From NCBI GenBank assembly GCA_027605045.1, contig JAQFWX010000180.1:1-64000 (forward strand): a DNA stretch of 64,000 bases. The letters run 5' to 3'. A program made the translations under genes and the position numbers. This stretch comes from Phallus indusiatus (taxonomy: Eukaryota > Basidiomycota > Agaricomycetes > Phallales > Phallaceae). Below the pieces are notes generated by a model. The model had not been told where the DNA came from. It searched no databases and saw nothing but the letters and a program-made list of their open reading frames with translations. Positions 26,517-38,019 of this stretch are shown here, one piece after another (positions within the stretch are counted from its first letter, which is position 1; each line of letters opens with the position of its first letter).

Positions 26517-26829
26517 TCACCCTTGTCGCTACAGACAATCGTAAACGCGTTTTCCACATGCTAAAACACAATTACAAATATACCTGTTTATGTTTTGGAT
26601 TCCGCGAGCAAACAATGTAAACTCTGCCTTTTCTAATAACAACTGCACACCCCTCACACATTCGTTTCACGGACGACCGCACCTTCATGCCACGGGCGAG
26701 AGGCGGTTGAATAGCAGCGGGAGCATTGATTCGTGAGTTATATGTCCAGCTGAGTCGATTTAGGCTTGAATTAAGTCGTAGTCGCGATAAAACAGGAGGT
26801 GTATAGCTTGCCAATAATTGTCTTAACAT
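26517..26829 (-). CDS. RTC6: Mitochondrial large-subunit ribosomal protein bL36m
   Basis: Small zinc-binding protein of the mitochondrial large ribosomal subunit. Exon 26829-26584 gives an Arg- and Ser-rich, acid-free mitochondrial presequence and then the bacterial-type core [20 protein letters not shown], followed by [14 protein letters not shown]. The frame then runs into a GTATAT donor. A 12-base final exon at 26528-26517, after an acceptor GTCTGTAG, supplies Arg-Gln-Gly and the stop. This restores the KHKQRQG ending usual for the family, for 85 residues in total. The Cys-x2-Cys, later Cys and His are the zinc ligands. An annotation ignoring the last exon would end in Val-Tyr-Leu. Confidence 0.93.
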
Positions 26830-27556
26830 GGCTCAGCAGCGAATAAGAGGATGTAAAGAGATGGTTACGTAACGAGAGCCGCTCTTCTGACAGAAGACCA
26901 ACTAACTTACGGTAAAGTCAACAAGTAACGTGTTTCTTTCAGCGATAGCACTGTCACTGAATACATCCCACAAATTTAAAACCCTCTTTGTTGAAGACGT
27001 CGTTCATGAAATTCTTACCGCTGGCCCCAGTTCCGAGTCGGTGCGCTCCTCATGGCCCAATACACAGAAGTAAGGCAAGACAGCGAGTTCCTGTGGTCCT
27101 TCGCTTTCTCTAATCAGCGGGGATGACGCACCCTTGGATTTAAGCACTGCTTTGGTAAAAATATTAGTTGGACGCATAACTTCGCACGTTGTTGGACTTC
27201 TGCCGCGGCGCTACCTTTCCTGCCTTGTCTCCAAAAACGAATCATCGACGTTCATTCATGTCAGAATGGAATTGACTTGTTGGAACTTCTTTGTTTTCTC
27301 ACTCTCGACCGAAACACGTGTATGAAACCAAACACACCATCCAGTCCACTGCTACGCTTCATTCCAAATCCACTTACCTAACGCCACTCGACTTCGCTAA
27401 GCCAAGTTGTTTTTTATCCAAGTCCCAATGTCATCAACATTGTAAGCTTATTGATATTAGCGTTAGCAAATCAATAATATTTTCCTCGCAGACTTGAGCA
27501 ATATCGATACACGATCTCCGGTACGACCTCATCAATTCGACCTATACTGCAGTTCA
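26830..27556. other. Divergent intergenic region, bL36m and NLR-like gene
   Basis: This 727-base stretch holds the promoters of both genes. Small frames at 27134-27325 and 27291-27497 have no visible domain. The NLR frame is open for 21 codons upstream of its first ATG, so a 5' extension through another exon cannot be ruled out. Confidence 0.5.
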
Positions 27557-30500
27557 ATGTGGTTTGTAGATATCAAATTGAAAAATCCTCCGATTCCTTA
27601 CCTGACGATCCACAAACGAGTCTTTTTAATCGAAATCACCAAAGTCGTCGATAGCGATAACGAACGATTGAAGCCAGCCGAAGGAAAAGTTGACAGAAAT
27701 CAAGTTGTTTGGAACGAACAGATTCTGTAAAGTTATCATATTTTTGAAAAAATTCGCTGGAATTTGGACTAAAAAGTCAGTTAAAATAGCTATAATGTCA
27801 ACTCGGAGTTCACTGTTAACTTCAAAATTCTCATGAAAAAGGAGAAGGGGAAAAAGGGAAAAAATGACGAGTTGAACACTATCGGCGAGTGTACAACTAC
27901 CATGTCTCGTCTCCTTAATATGTCATCCGGTACATTTCACAATCCATTGTATTCTCAATTTCGTGTTCATGGCATAAATCATTGTAGAGTGTACCTTCCA
28001 CCTGCGTGAGAAGTGTCAGCTAGGATTCAAAGTCAAAGAAGATCGCTTCAAGGATATTCTCGACAAAGCAAAACAACAGAGTGAGAATGTCTATTTTGCG
28101 GATGGAAAATCCTGGTCCACGTTTCTCACTTATCTCGGAATTGTGAAGGCGGCAATAGATCCTGTTGCCTCGGTTTGCATTTTGTTATTTCTGACTTGTG
28201 GATTGACCTTAATTGATTACGCAGTTGAATCCATGCGTCCACAAAATTTGGAGCGTCGTGTCCATGGTTCCAAACGTGAGAGCGTTTTGTTTTCATCCTC
28301 TTACTAATTTAACCCCCTGTTAGGCACTTCAAGCGAATGACGCTCGGACCAAGAACATCAAGGAACTACTTCAAAAATTGTTGTTCATTTACGAGTACAT
28401 AGATGAAGCGGACCGGCTCTCTGTGTTGAGGGATACTAGAACCAACCAGTTGAAAATACTTATCGAGACAACTTGCGAATGTGCTGAATTTATCAATAGT
28501 TACGCGGAGAATAATCCAGGTAACTACTCTTTTCTTTCATGTTCCTGACAGTTCCCAACCTGAAGCAAACCGTCTGACTTTTTATCAGCTGCAAATTTCA
28601 TAAAAGGGCCGATTTTTGATGACAAGATTTCGGGGTTCCAGAAATCATTCGATCAGATTATAGAACATAATCGGGAGTTTTTGTTGCTCGATATAGCGTC
28701 AGATATTGGTAAATCATTTTCGTCTTGTATGTATGTGCTTGATTCTCAAGATCTGTTGCCAGTGGTTTCCAACCTTCTTGGTGATATACATTATGCCAAT
28801 GATGCTGGGTTTGTTGAGGGGAAGAAATGTCTACCAGGAACTCGCGAAATGCTCATCAAAGAGATAGAGGAGTGGGTTAAGAAGGATACAACAGAACGTG
28901 TTCTCATCGTCAGCGGACAGGCAGGAACCGGGAAATCGGCAGTTGCTCACACAATCGCCAAGAATCTAAATGATCAAGTTGGATCATTCTTCTGTTTCAG
29001 CCAGAGTAACAAAGGAATGGTCAAGTTCTTATTCAGCACCATTTCTCGCAACTTGGCCGATCGCAATGTGTTGTGGAGACGAAATCTCGTACAGGTTGTC
29101 AAAGACATTGCGATTAGAAAGTCCTCAGATCCCGAAACGCAATTCAACGAAATGATCATCAAGCCGTCTAAAGGAACGACAAAGCGGATAATTATCATCA
29201 TAGATGCCTTGGATGAAAGTGGTGACCAAATGGAACGCAAGGTCCTTCTGAACTTGCTTTTTGAAAGAAGCTCAGAACTTCCGAATAATTATCGTATCAT
29301 AATAACATCCCGTCCTGAATATGACATCGCACGGTTCCACCGACACCCAAATGTCCATTGCATGTATATGGCAGACGTTAACCCCACTGATACGCTTAAC
29401 GATATCCAACGAGTCATCTCCTACGATCTATCTGACATAACGGAGACTTTGAATGCGATTGACAGGAATTGGAGTTTGTTACTAGCCCAGAGCGCACAAA
29501 ATTTTTTTATATGGGCTAAACTTGCATGTGTTTACATTCTGGAACTGGACTCATTTGAAGCGGCCGACCGACTAAAATCTGTCCTTTCCAAACCGACATC
29601 TTCATTGTATGAGATGTATGGCCAAATTCTTGATGCCCAGCCGGGCTGCAAGACTGACAGTTATCTCACTCTGTTGAAAATGTTTGTGAAGGCACTCATG
29701 GTCTCGCGGAAGCCGCTCTCAGTCTCGGATCTCCAGGCGTTTTTCGGGCCTATTTGCGGGGGCAGCGAGAACGTCAAGGTCATATTGAAGCCACTAAATT
29801 CTTTGTTTATTGGCCTCGATCAATCTATCGCTGACGCTAAACTTCGGCCAATACATAGCTCAGTTCTTGACTTCTTCCTCAGCTCCGAACAAAAGCCCGG
29901 AACTTCAAATCGGTATCAAATTGATACATCAGATCAAAGTTCTCTTACACACGCATGCTTACGGGTCATGAATGAGATGCTCCGATTCAATATCTGCGGA
30001 CTGGAGACGTCACACATACGCAATAGAGACATACCGAATTTCGATTCTCGGGTAGCGAAAGCAATTCCATCATCCTTGTCTTATGCATGTTGTTTTTGGG
30101 CGTACCACTTGGAGTATTCAAGTCTTAACGAAGACCTTCTGTGCGAGATTAACGATTTGATCTGTACTAAGTTACTGTACTTGTTTGAAGTGCTCAGTCT
30201 CTTAGCGGAGGTTGATCATGGTCGTTCCGGAATGCAGATCCTAAAAAATATGACAGAAGTAAGTGTTCATATTTTATGTATGGTGTAAAATCGAACTATT
30301 TATTTGTAGGATACGGATCCTGAATTAGCTTCGCGTGCAGCAGAGGCATCACAATTTGCGCTCAAGTTTGGATTGATGATGATGGAGAGTACACCACATC
30401 TTTACCTTTCTGCCCTTCCTTATATCTCAAAGGAATCATTTATATCATCTCAATTCTTCCCTCAGTACCCGCAGCTTTTCAGTATGGATGTCGGTCAACC

Positions 30501-32994
30501 GATAGCCCTCCAGCCTCAATACAAAAACGGCGTTATGCAAAGACATCCCTCAGCATTTTCAACCGCACTTGCGTTCTCCCCCACAAGCAGACATGTTGCA
30601 GCCGGCTTCAGTAATGGGGATTTATGGGTGTGGCATTATATTACTGGCGAAATCATCTATCAAAAGACTTCCGAAATGAGGTTGGCTGCCATCTGGAATA
30701 TGGTATTTTCATTGAATGGAGAGCTGATTTACGGTTGTTTTGGAGATGGAAGTATCTTGATCTGGGAGGAAAAGACGAAGAATGTCTCGTATGAGTCCAA
30801 TGAAGGAATTGCGCCAAAGAGATGTCATCATTGTTATATCTCTCCAGACGGACATTTCGTTGCTTTCATGAACAGTGAAGCTATGATTTTCTATGAGAGA
30901 GAAACTCATGTCAAACTCTTCGAATACATTTCAAGTCATTGGGGCTATTCGAGTGAGGGCATGTTTTCTCCAAGCGGAAGGTTCTTCGGCTTTCAGTTTA
31001 GAAATGAGGCGTTGCGACTTTGGGATACTCGCGAGAAGACATTTATTCCCTTCGTATCACTCACCAATGAATACCAATTAGGGGCATTCGATGATAATTT
31101 CATCATTGTTAACTTCATGAACTTTCATGATACTTATGAGGTTTATGACATACAGACAAGGAGGATGGTTCACCGGCTCCAGACGGATTTACCATTGTAT
31201 AGGAAAGCAAGACTTGCCTTCTCTCCGAATGGGGAAGATCTGCTTCTTTCTGGAGAAAACATGTACTTAGTCTGTAAGGTATCGACAGGAAAGGTTTCAC
31301 AGCGCTTCGTGGGACACAGTCGGCACAGCTCCATCCCCTCGATCGCCCTATCATCCGACGCGAGACACATAGCATTCGCCACTCAAAAGAATAAAACAAC
31401 ACACGTTCTAGCATGGGATGGCCTTGATCGGGAAGAGTCCAATTTGAATTGGGATGAGGATGACGACGATATTGGAGACGAGGACATGTCTGATCATGGC
31501 CCTGGTAGAGTTTGGCACAAGGGACAACATCTTGTTTTAGGGGGGGATCGGAGTGATATCCTAGCAGGAGACCTTCAAGTACTGGACCCTGCTGGAATCA
31601 CTGTCTTGGAAGCCACCTTTGTGTTTGATGTTGAAGCACTCGCCGAAATCTATCCCGAAGATAATTTCAGATCATTCGTCGAAGTTTCTCCCGAAGATAA
31701 TCACTGGTCCATAGCTTATGTTGACCTCTTTAGTGGTCTTTGCCTCTGGAACATCAATGAAAAGGAGGTATTCACTATAGACGAATCGGGTGGACGACTT
31801 AACATTCTCGCATTTTCTCCAAGTGGTGACCTTCTTATAAGCTGCGATAAGAAGAGCAGCATTGATATATGGGATGTACGCACCCGTACTTTGAGCAGTC
31901 GTGGTAGAATATCAAGTACGGTGACGGCTCTTGCTTTCTCTCAAACGGGCGCTACCTTTTGGGCCGCATACCAAACAGAAAAACATACATTCATCGAGGA
32001 ATTTGGATCTGAATCGTGGGAAACAATTCATGGGCCTTTTTCGCATGATCCAACCATCCGTTCAATCTTCGTCTCTTCCAATAATGCATATATGGGCGTA
32101 TACTCTAATTCACGTGACCCGCCTCATACGCACATGCTCAGTGGCAAACTGCGTATTTTAGACTGCTCAACAAGTGCAAGCATCGATTGCTTTAGTACCG
32201 TGACAGATAAACCTCCATTAGTCTCCTCAAATGGAAAATACATTGCCTGGATACCCTTTGACTCGGAGGATAGGAGAAAAGTGAACCTCTGGGATCTGGA
32301 GAAGGGTATCGCGCTAGATGGGTTCTCATCCGACGATTGGATCATGATGTTTTGTTTCTCTAATGACTCCGAGCGGATATGTGTATTGGGCGATGTGGGC
32401 GGAATGGAGTGTATCAGTATCTGGAACATACAGGCTAAAAATATAGTCACGCAGCGTCTTCCGACAAAATCCCTGTTTGGATGGGTTTGGGCATCGTACG
32501 CAATGGCATTACATGGAGACAGCCTTCTTTTGGCTGATTTATACGGAACGGTGAAGGTTTGGAATTTGCGTGTGCACGAAATCATGACACACTTTTGTAG
32601 CGATCATATAAATAATCCGCAGTTCGGCGTGAATTTCGCGCATCTTCGAACCAGACGGTACGAGTTTGTCTATTCAGTCAAGTATTTTACTCAGTATCTG
32701 GTTAGATTAATTGAGGATTACAACGTGCGCTCCGAAGACACTAAAACACTAGATTACGCGCTTATGGCATGGCATAAAGCAACCTTTTTGCCCTGGACGA
32801 AGTTGGATGAGGATGGTTGGATGCTGGGCCCGCATGGTGAACTTTTATTCTGGGTTCCTCAGAAGATGCGAGAGGATTTGTGGTATCCAGGCATGTCATT
32901 TATGAAATGCCGTGAAAAGTTCACAAAACTCAATTTCGAAAATTTCGTTCATGGTGCAAGTTGGATAGAATGCAACAAGCCACTTAGAATTTAA
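27557..32994 (+). CDS. NLR-like NACHT and WD40-repeat protein with C2-like N-terminus
   Basis: A STAND-type signalling ATPase resembling fungal NLR proteins of self/non-self recognition; no specific partner is known. Seven exons (27557-27726, 27790-27929, 27988-28172, 28225-28275, 28324-28519, 28589-30258, 30310-32994) sum to 5097 bases, or 1698 residues. Residues about 1-105 look C2-like (beta-rich, with QVVWNEQIL and later FTVNFKILMKK). A mainly helical region follows, about 160-290 (DARTKNIKELLQKLLFIYEY, then CECAEFINSY). NACHT has Walker A GQAGTGKSAVAHTI near 355 and Walker B RIIIIIDALDES near 450. After the family's linker (TPHLYLSALPYISKES) come WD40-like repeats from about residue 850 to 1600, with cores such as LWVWHYITGEI and IDIWDVRTRT. 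The repeats are clearly diverged from one another. An acidic loop (DEDDDDIGDEDMSDH) interrupts the propeller. Confidence 0.88.
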
Positions 32995-33368
32995 CATTTT
33001 TTTTGTATTATGCTACAACCAGTCACTTGGACATTTGGCTGTATTGATACGAGTGCGACTGGCATAAAGGATGGGGAAGCAAGTGCTGAGAAGGAAGCTT
33101 TAAAGGAAGTTATGCCAGCGTAGGATACGAGAGACCCTCTATCTTTTGCACTTTCTTTAAAAGTAGTCTAAGAATGCTTTGCTCGTGTTGAAATGTGCTA
33201 CAAGAGTTGGTTTCTTTCGTGTCATTGAGGCGTGAATACGTGAATATATCGACTGCTTCCGCGCAGTTTAAAGCAATGGATTATCCAATCATTCAAAGTA
33301 CATGTCGACTCGTACATTGTTCTCCATATCCTTCGCATATTCCCGGATGATGACAATCGCTTCTAATT
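32995..33368. other. Intergenic region between convergent NLR-like gene and TRM82
   Basis: This 374-base stretch holds the two 3' ends. Nothing else is visible. Confidence 0.55.
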
Positions 33369-35204
33369 CTAATTTTCTTCTAGTCTCATTTTCTTCGCAG
33401 CTCCTTGACCGCCTTCCGGGGCCCCGCTTGGGCCTTTTTGCCTAATATGAGATTGCTTTTTCAGGCGAGCCGCCATTTTGCCTGTGAGAGCAGACACGGA
33501 CGGGGTTGGTGTCGGTGTCGACGGTCGACTGTTTGTTTCATTGTTTATTTCATCGTCTTCAGGTCCATCTGGCCGTTTAGGAAGCAGCTCGAGTTCGTCA
33601 TATAGGCGCATCGCAGCAACTTCGTGCGGTGAGGCTGAAAAATCCTGAGTTAAGCGAACAAAATACTGTGGAAGGAAAAAAAAACTCTTACCGTTTTGCA
33701 GCGCCGGTCCGTTCAGTGCCTCAGATAAAGGCGATGGTTCAGTTGATAGTTGTAACTAGACTCAAATTCAGATATTTTCACAAAACGAGGATATGATACC
33801 AACCTCATCCCCATTCCACTCTACCATAAATGCAGGTTTTGTTTCTTCTAAGCCATCAGACGACGTCCAGTTGGGATCCACGACCACTAGAATGCAATTG
33901 TCTGGTGTTGGCTCAAAGTCTAATATTGGCTTGTTTAGATCCAGTAGCTTTACATCGGGGCTAGTTTCGGAGTCATCTGTAAATCGACAATAACATAACG
34001 CAGACCCCCTATTTTAAATCAAACCGGCGTCGGTCAAATACTAAGCAATCTATACAAATGCACGTACCCAATAGCACTGAAAACAATCCACTGTTTGTGC
34101 TCTTCCGTTCTCAAGGTCACAATTTTCTTTACCGCTAGGATCACATCATTCGGTGGGTCTGCTTCATTGCCACCGTCATTAGGAGACTCAGGCTGCACGT
34201 CCACCGATTGTTCCACCTCCATTTCTTCCTCTAATTCTTTGTCTTTTTTGTTCCGTCGTCGTTTCGTTGTCCGCTGACCTTTCTTTTTCCATTTAGTGCG
34301 TGTAGGTGTACCCTTTAGGTATGGTTTGATAACCTCCAGAATATGAATCTGACGTTTCTCTTCTCCTGTTTTCCAATCCCATATACTCAGATAAGGATCG
34401 CCCCCACCGGATATCAGGATATCAGGATTGAAAGATGGAATGTGGATAGCTGACACGAATCTGAGAGTACTCCGTAAGAAGGAAAGGAAAACAAGTTAAG
34501 AATCCGATAGTTCTCAACTGTTCATGTCCTAAACAATACCGTTCGATAATATACCCACGTGGAAACCAGCTAGCCCGAATATGCTCATCTCGATCGGCTG
34601 TGATGATGTATTTCCCATCGGTACTGAATGTAAAGCAAGTGATTATCGATGCGTGTCCCAAAACCAAATCGCCATGCGGGTTCTCGTGCGATGCAAGGGA
34701 TTCACGACCGGATGATTTGATATTGGGAGTGGCACGGGGTATTAAAGGATAGCTAAAAACATCTCCAAATTTGTCTGCTACGACTATCGACGTTCCAGCT
34801 TCATTCTGGACGAAGCTTAATTGCGTCGCCTTTTTCGGCAATTCACTGTTATCAATTTTTTTTATTCAAGTATCTCCCTTCTTACGGGTCTTGAGACGCA
34901 CCGAGTGCTTTCAGGCTGCAAAGTTGCAATGTCCCATACTTTCAATTTTTTGTCATCGCCAATGGTGACAAGGTGCTCAAATTTTTCGTCAACTGCGCTG
35001 TTGGTGACTACGACATCGCATCTGACTGTATGCGAGATTTGGCCGGTTCTTCCTTAAATCTATCAATTGTTGAACTAGAACAGTAAAAGGAACTAATAAT
35101 TAGAACTGCGCTCACTCTGAATTGATAACCTGAATAAATGGTCCCGCAATGAATATGCTGTATCGTGTGCCAATGTGCAGTGTCGTGAACGGCCATGCAG
35201 GCAT
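33369..35204 (-). CDS. TRM82: tRNA (guanine-N7)-methyltransferase non-catalytic subunit
   Basis: WD40 partner (WDR4 type) of the Trm8 methyltransferase that makes m7G46 in tRNA. The first exon starts at 35204 and encodes PAWPFTTLHIGTRYSIFIAG, ending VINSE. Later exons show VVADKFGDVFSYPL, LVLGHASIITCFTFSTDGKY, ITADRDEHIRASWFPRGYII, ERYCLGHEQ, PDILISGGGDPYLSIWDWKT and GEEKRQIHILEVI, the family's characteristic propeller order. An insertion rich in Lys, Arg and Glu (near 34200-34300) separates two repeats. The C-terminus is disordered, with a Pro-Thr repeat, and ends in a basic and acidic tail. Several short introns split it. The start faces SEC6 across 263 bases. Confidence 0.9.
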
Positions 35205-35467
35205 TCTAGTTTGGTAGAAACTTCATAGAATTAGCCGCCGGAGGCGTTTTACCTAAATTGGACAAAAAGGTCGCGCCTTGGCCTCTCGTTTCAAGAGCAA
35301 CGCTGCATCTTTCTCATTTCTCCCAATCTCTCTCGTTGTTCGGGGATTCACAGCCCATAGGTAATCCTAGTCAATCCCGTGCTCAAAATTTATAATCGGA
35401 AACAAGGGTCAAAAGCAAGGGACACCAGCACTGCAATTTCAACTGTGCTCAGTACAGCCGGCAAAAC

Positions 35468-37906
35468 ATGTCCGTCTTAACATCAGGTGCGAATGCAGCA
35501 CAAGCTGTTGGAGAATATTTGCAATCTCCGGACGACCTCATGAAAATAATCGCGTTCAGAAAGAAACTCGAGAAAGAGAAGGCTTCTATCGATAACAAGC
35601 TCAAGAGTGGTGTCAAAGAACAGCTCGATACAACCAGAGAAGGATTGCGGAAACTGTTCAGTACTCGTGACGATGTTCAGGCTATTAAGGATGAGATGGC
35701 TGCTTTGCATAAACATTACAGTGATCCCCAGAATACCGTCAATACGTTTGACCAGATTAGTCGGGTGCGTTACGTTTTCTGATATTGTTTGAGACTGTAC
35801 GCGATTTATGGATTCCTTTACAGGTATCTACCGTACACCGGAATTTTGAACAGGTAGAAGAAATGGTCCGGAATCTACAAGACATGTCCTCGAAACTAGA
35901 TGACATAGCTGAGATGCTCCACGCCGAGCAACAAAACATCTTGGGTCCGGCTACCAACCTACTCCCCATTCATCATCAGATCCGTCAGCTTGAGACATTC
36001 CGTAACGAAACATTACACCAAGCTAAATCGGCCAAACCACAGTCGCTCAAGGTCTTAAACCAGCGTTTTGGAACACTGGATAAGGTCATCGCCGACTTCA
36101 ACATCTATATCACCGCATTATCACGCAATATTCTGCCTATTGTTCGCGCAGGTCACCCCGAGGTGATTGTCAAACTTTGCAAGATCGCAGAATTGGAAGG
36201 CTTAGAAGATCAAAGAGTTCGTCGCTTTTCTCATCTTCCGTAGTAGTTAGGCTAATGACATTCATGTCAACACAGGCAATCGCTATCAAATTATTAAAGA
36301 AAGCAGGAAAGGTGGACGCCGCATCTAAATTCAAATCATTGCAGGCCAATGCTCGGCAGCTGAAGCACTACAGATCAAACATGATGAAAAACATAGCTGA
36401 ATCAATTCGCCAGGCTTTCGAAACGGCTTACGCTGAAGACAAAAACAACCCCTCTGCTTTTATCGACGGTATAGGATGGATGTATCAAGACATCATTCGC
36501 ATTGAAGAAGACGTCGTACCCTGTTTTCCTCCCGATTATGATATTTACAAATTTTATATCCGGGAGTATCATAAATCTTTAAACAACATCGTCAAAAAAC
36601 TCGTCGCGGAAGAACCCGAAGCGTCTGTCATTCTACAACTTCACGGGTGGACGAAGGAGTACCGTCAAAACATGAAAGAACTAAATGTTCCTCCTGAGCT
36701 GCTGGAGCCACCGTTACTCGACGGGAAAGAACAGTCGTTGATAGATGACTATCGTAACCTGATCGTGAAGAAATTAGATGAATGGAGCGGGAATATCATG
36801 AAGACGGAGCTTAAGGACTTCATTGCACGTGAACAACCACCAGAAGTTGATCCTGACGGTCTTTATGGCATGCAGGGTGCTGTTATAATGTTCCAAATGG
36901 TCAACCAACAAGTCGATCTCGCGGCCGATAGTAACCAGGGGGCTATTCTTGCTCAAGTTGTCGAGGATTGTAGTCGCATCATGCGTCAAACTCAACTACA
37001 ATGGATCAAGACTATTGAAAGCGAGTTCAAGAAGCAAGTTGAAAAACCGGAGGAAGCCAAAGGTGGTCTTGTTGAATACGTTATTGCAGTAGCGAATGAC
37101 CAGATCAAAAGCGCTGATTATGCTGAAGCTCTCTCAGCACGTCTCGAGTCTCTGGTTTCGGAGAAATATCAAGTAATCATCAACGAGCGGCTCAACAACG
37201 CCATCGACGGATATCTTGACGTCGCAAAGAAATGTACTCAGACGTTGATTGACTTGATATTTAACGATTTGAAACCAGCCACGAAGCAACTATTCACACC
37301 GACGTGGTATACTGGAATTATGGCACAAATCATCGAGACATTCCGAGATTACATGACAGATTACCAAACATACCTCAATCCATCCATTTTCACACTTCTG
37401 TTGGAAGATCTACTGGATACATTCCTAATCACATACCTCACAGCACTCGGTAACGCCTCCAAATTGCGCATTCCTTCCGGCATTGACCGCATAAAAGCGG
37501 ACATCCAAGAAGCTTTCTCCATTTTCTCCACATTCAAACCGCCTGCTGAATTAGAAGAATACTTCAAAGTCGTTGATATGGTTTTGTCATTACTCGAAGC
37601 GTCAGAGAGCTTCGTTTACTTGTCATATTGGAGTTTTGCAAAAGTCCACGGTCCTTGTTTGGCATTCGTAGAAGGATTAATGAAAGCTCGTGAAGACTTG
37701 GACAGGTCCGCTGTCAGTGATATCATGGACAGTATTAAGCGTAGAGTCAAAGAGGAAAAAATCTCGGATCGTAAGTGACATTTACCCAGGACTTCTCAAG
37801 ACGGAAAATTGACACATGTTTTACTCTAGCGGCGGAACCCACGATAATGAAAAAGGTCGTCGTCCAAGGAACGTTTGCCCGGCTACTCAACGTTGCTAAA
37901 CAGTAA
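35468..37906 (+). CDS. SEC6: Exocyst complex subunit Sec6
   Basis: Subunit of the exocyst, which tethers secretory vesicles at the plasma membrane, at hyphal tips in fungi. Exons 35468-35764, 35824-36216, 36276-37770 and 37830-37906 give 753 residues, a typical Sec6 length. The N-terminal third is coiled-coil-like (AFRKKLEKEKASIDNKL; VEEMVRNLQDMSSKLDDIAE). The C-terminal Sec6 region shows NNAIDGYLDVAKKCTQTLID, FRDYMTDYQTYLNPSIFTLL, LEDLLDTFLITYLTALGN and SFVYLSYWSFAKVHGPCLAF, and ends with MKKVVVQGTFARLL. The join into the last exon falls inside a Pro codon. It converges on QNS1 with 113 bases between stops. Confidence 0.94.
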
Positions 37907-38019
37907 CCCACCGTATAAGATATATTCCTTCTTTATTTATTTATAACAATATTTATGGCCGACACACCATCATTGCATCGTATATGTATAATACAGATTT
38001 AACCTTGATATAATATATT

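Noticed and set aside
27134..27497. Two plus-strand frames before the NLR-like gene
   Set aside because: They could be upstream exons, but neither joins in frame to the first NLR exon with good splice sites and neither has a recognisable domain.
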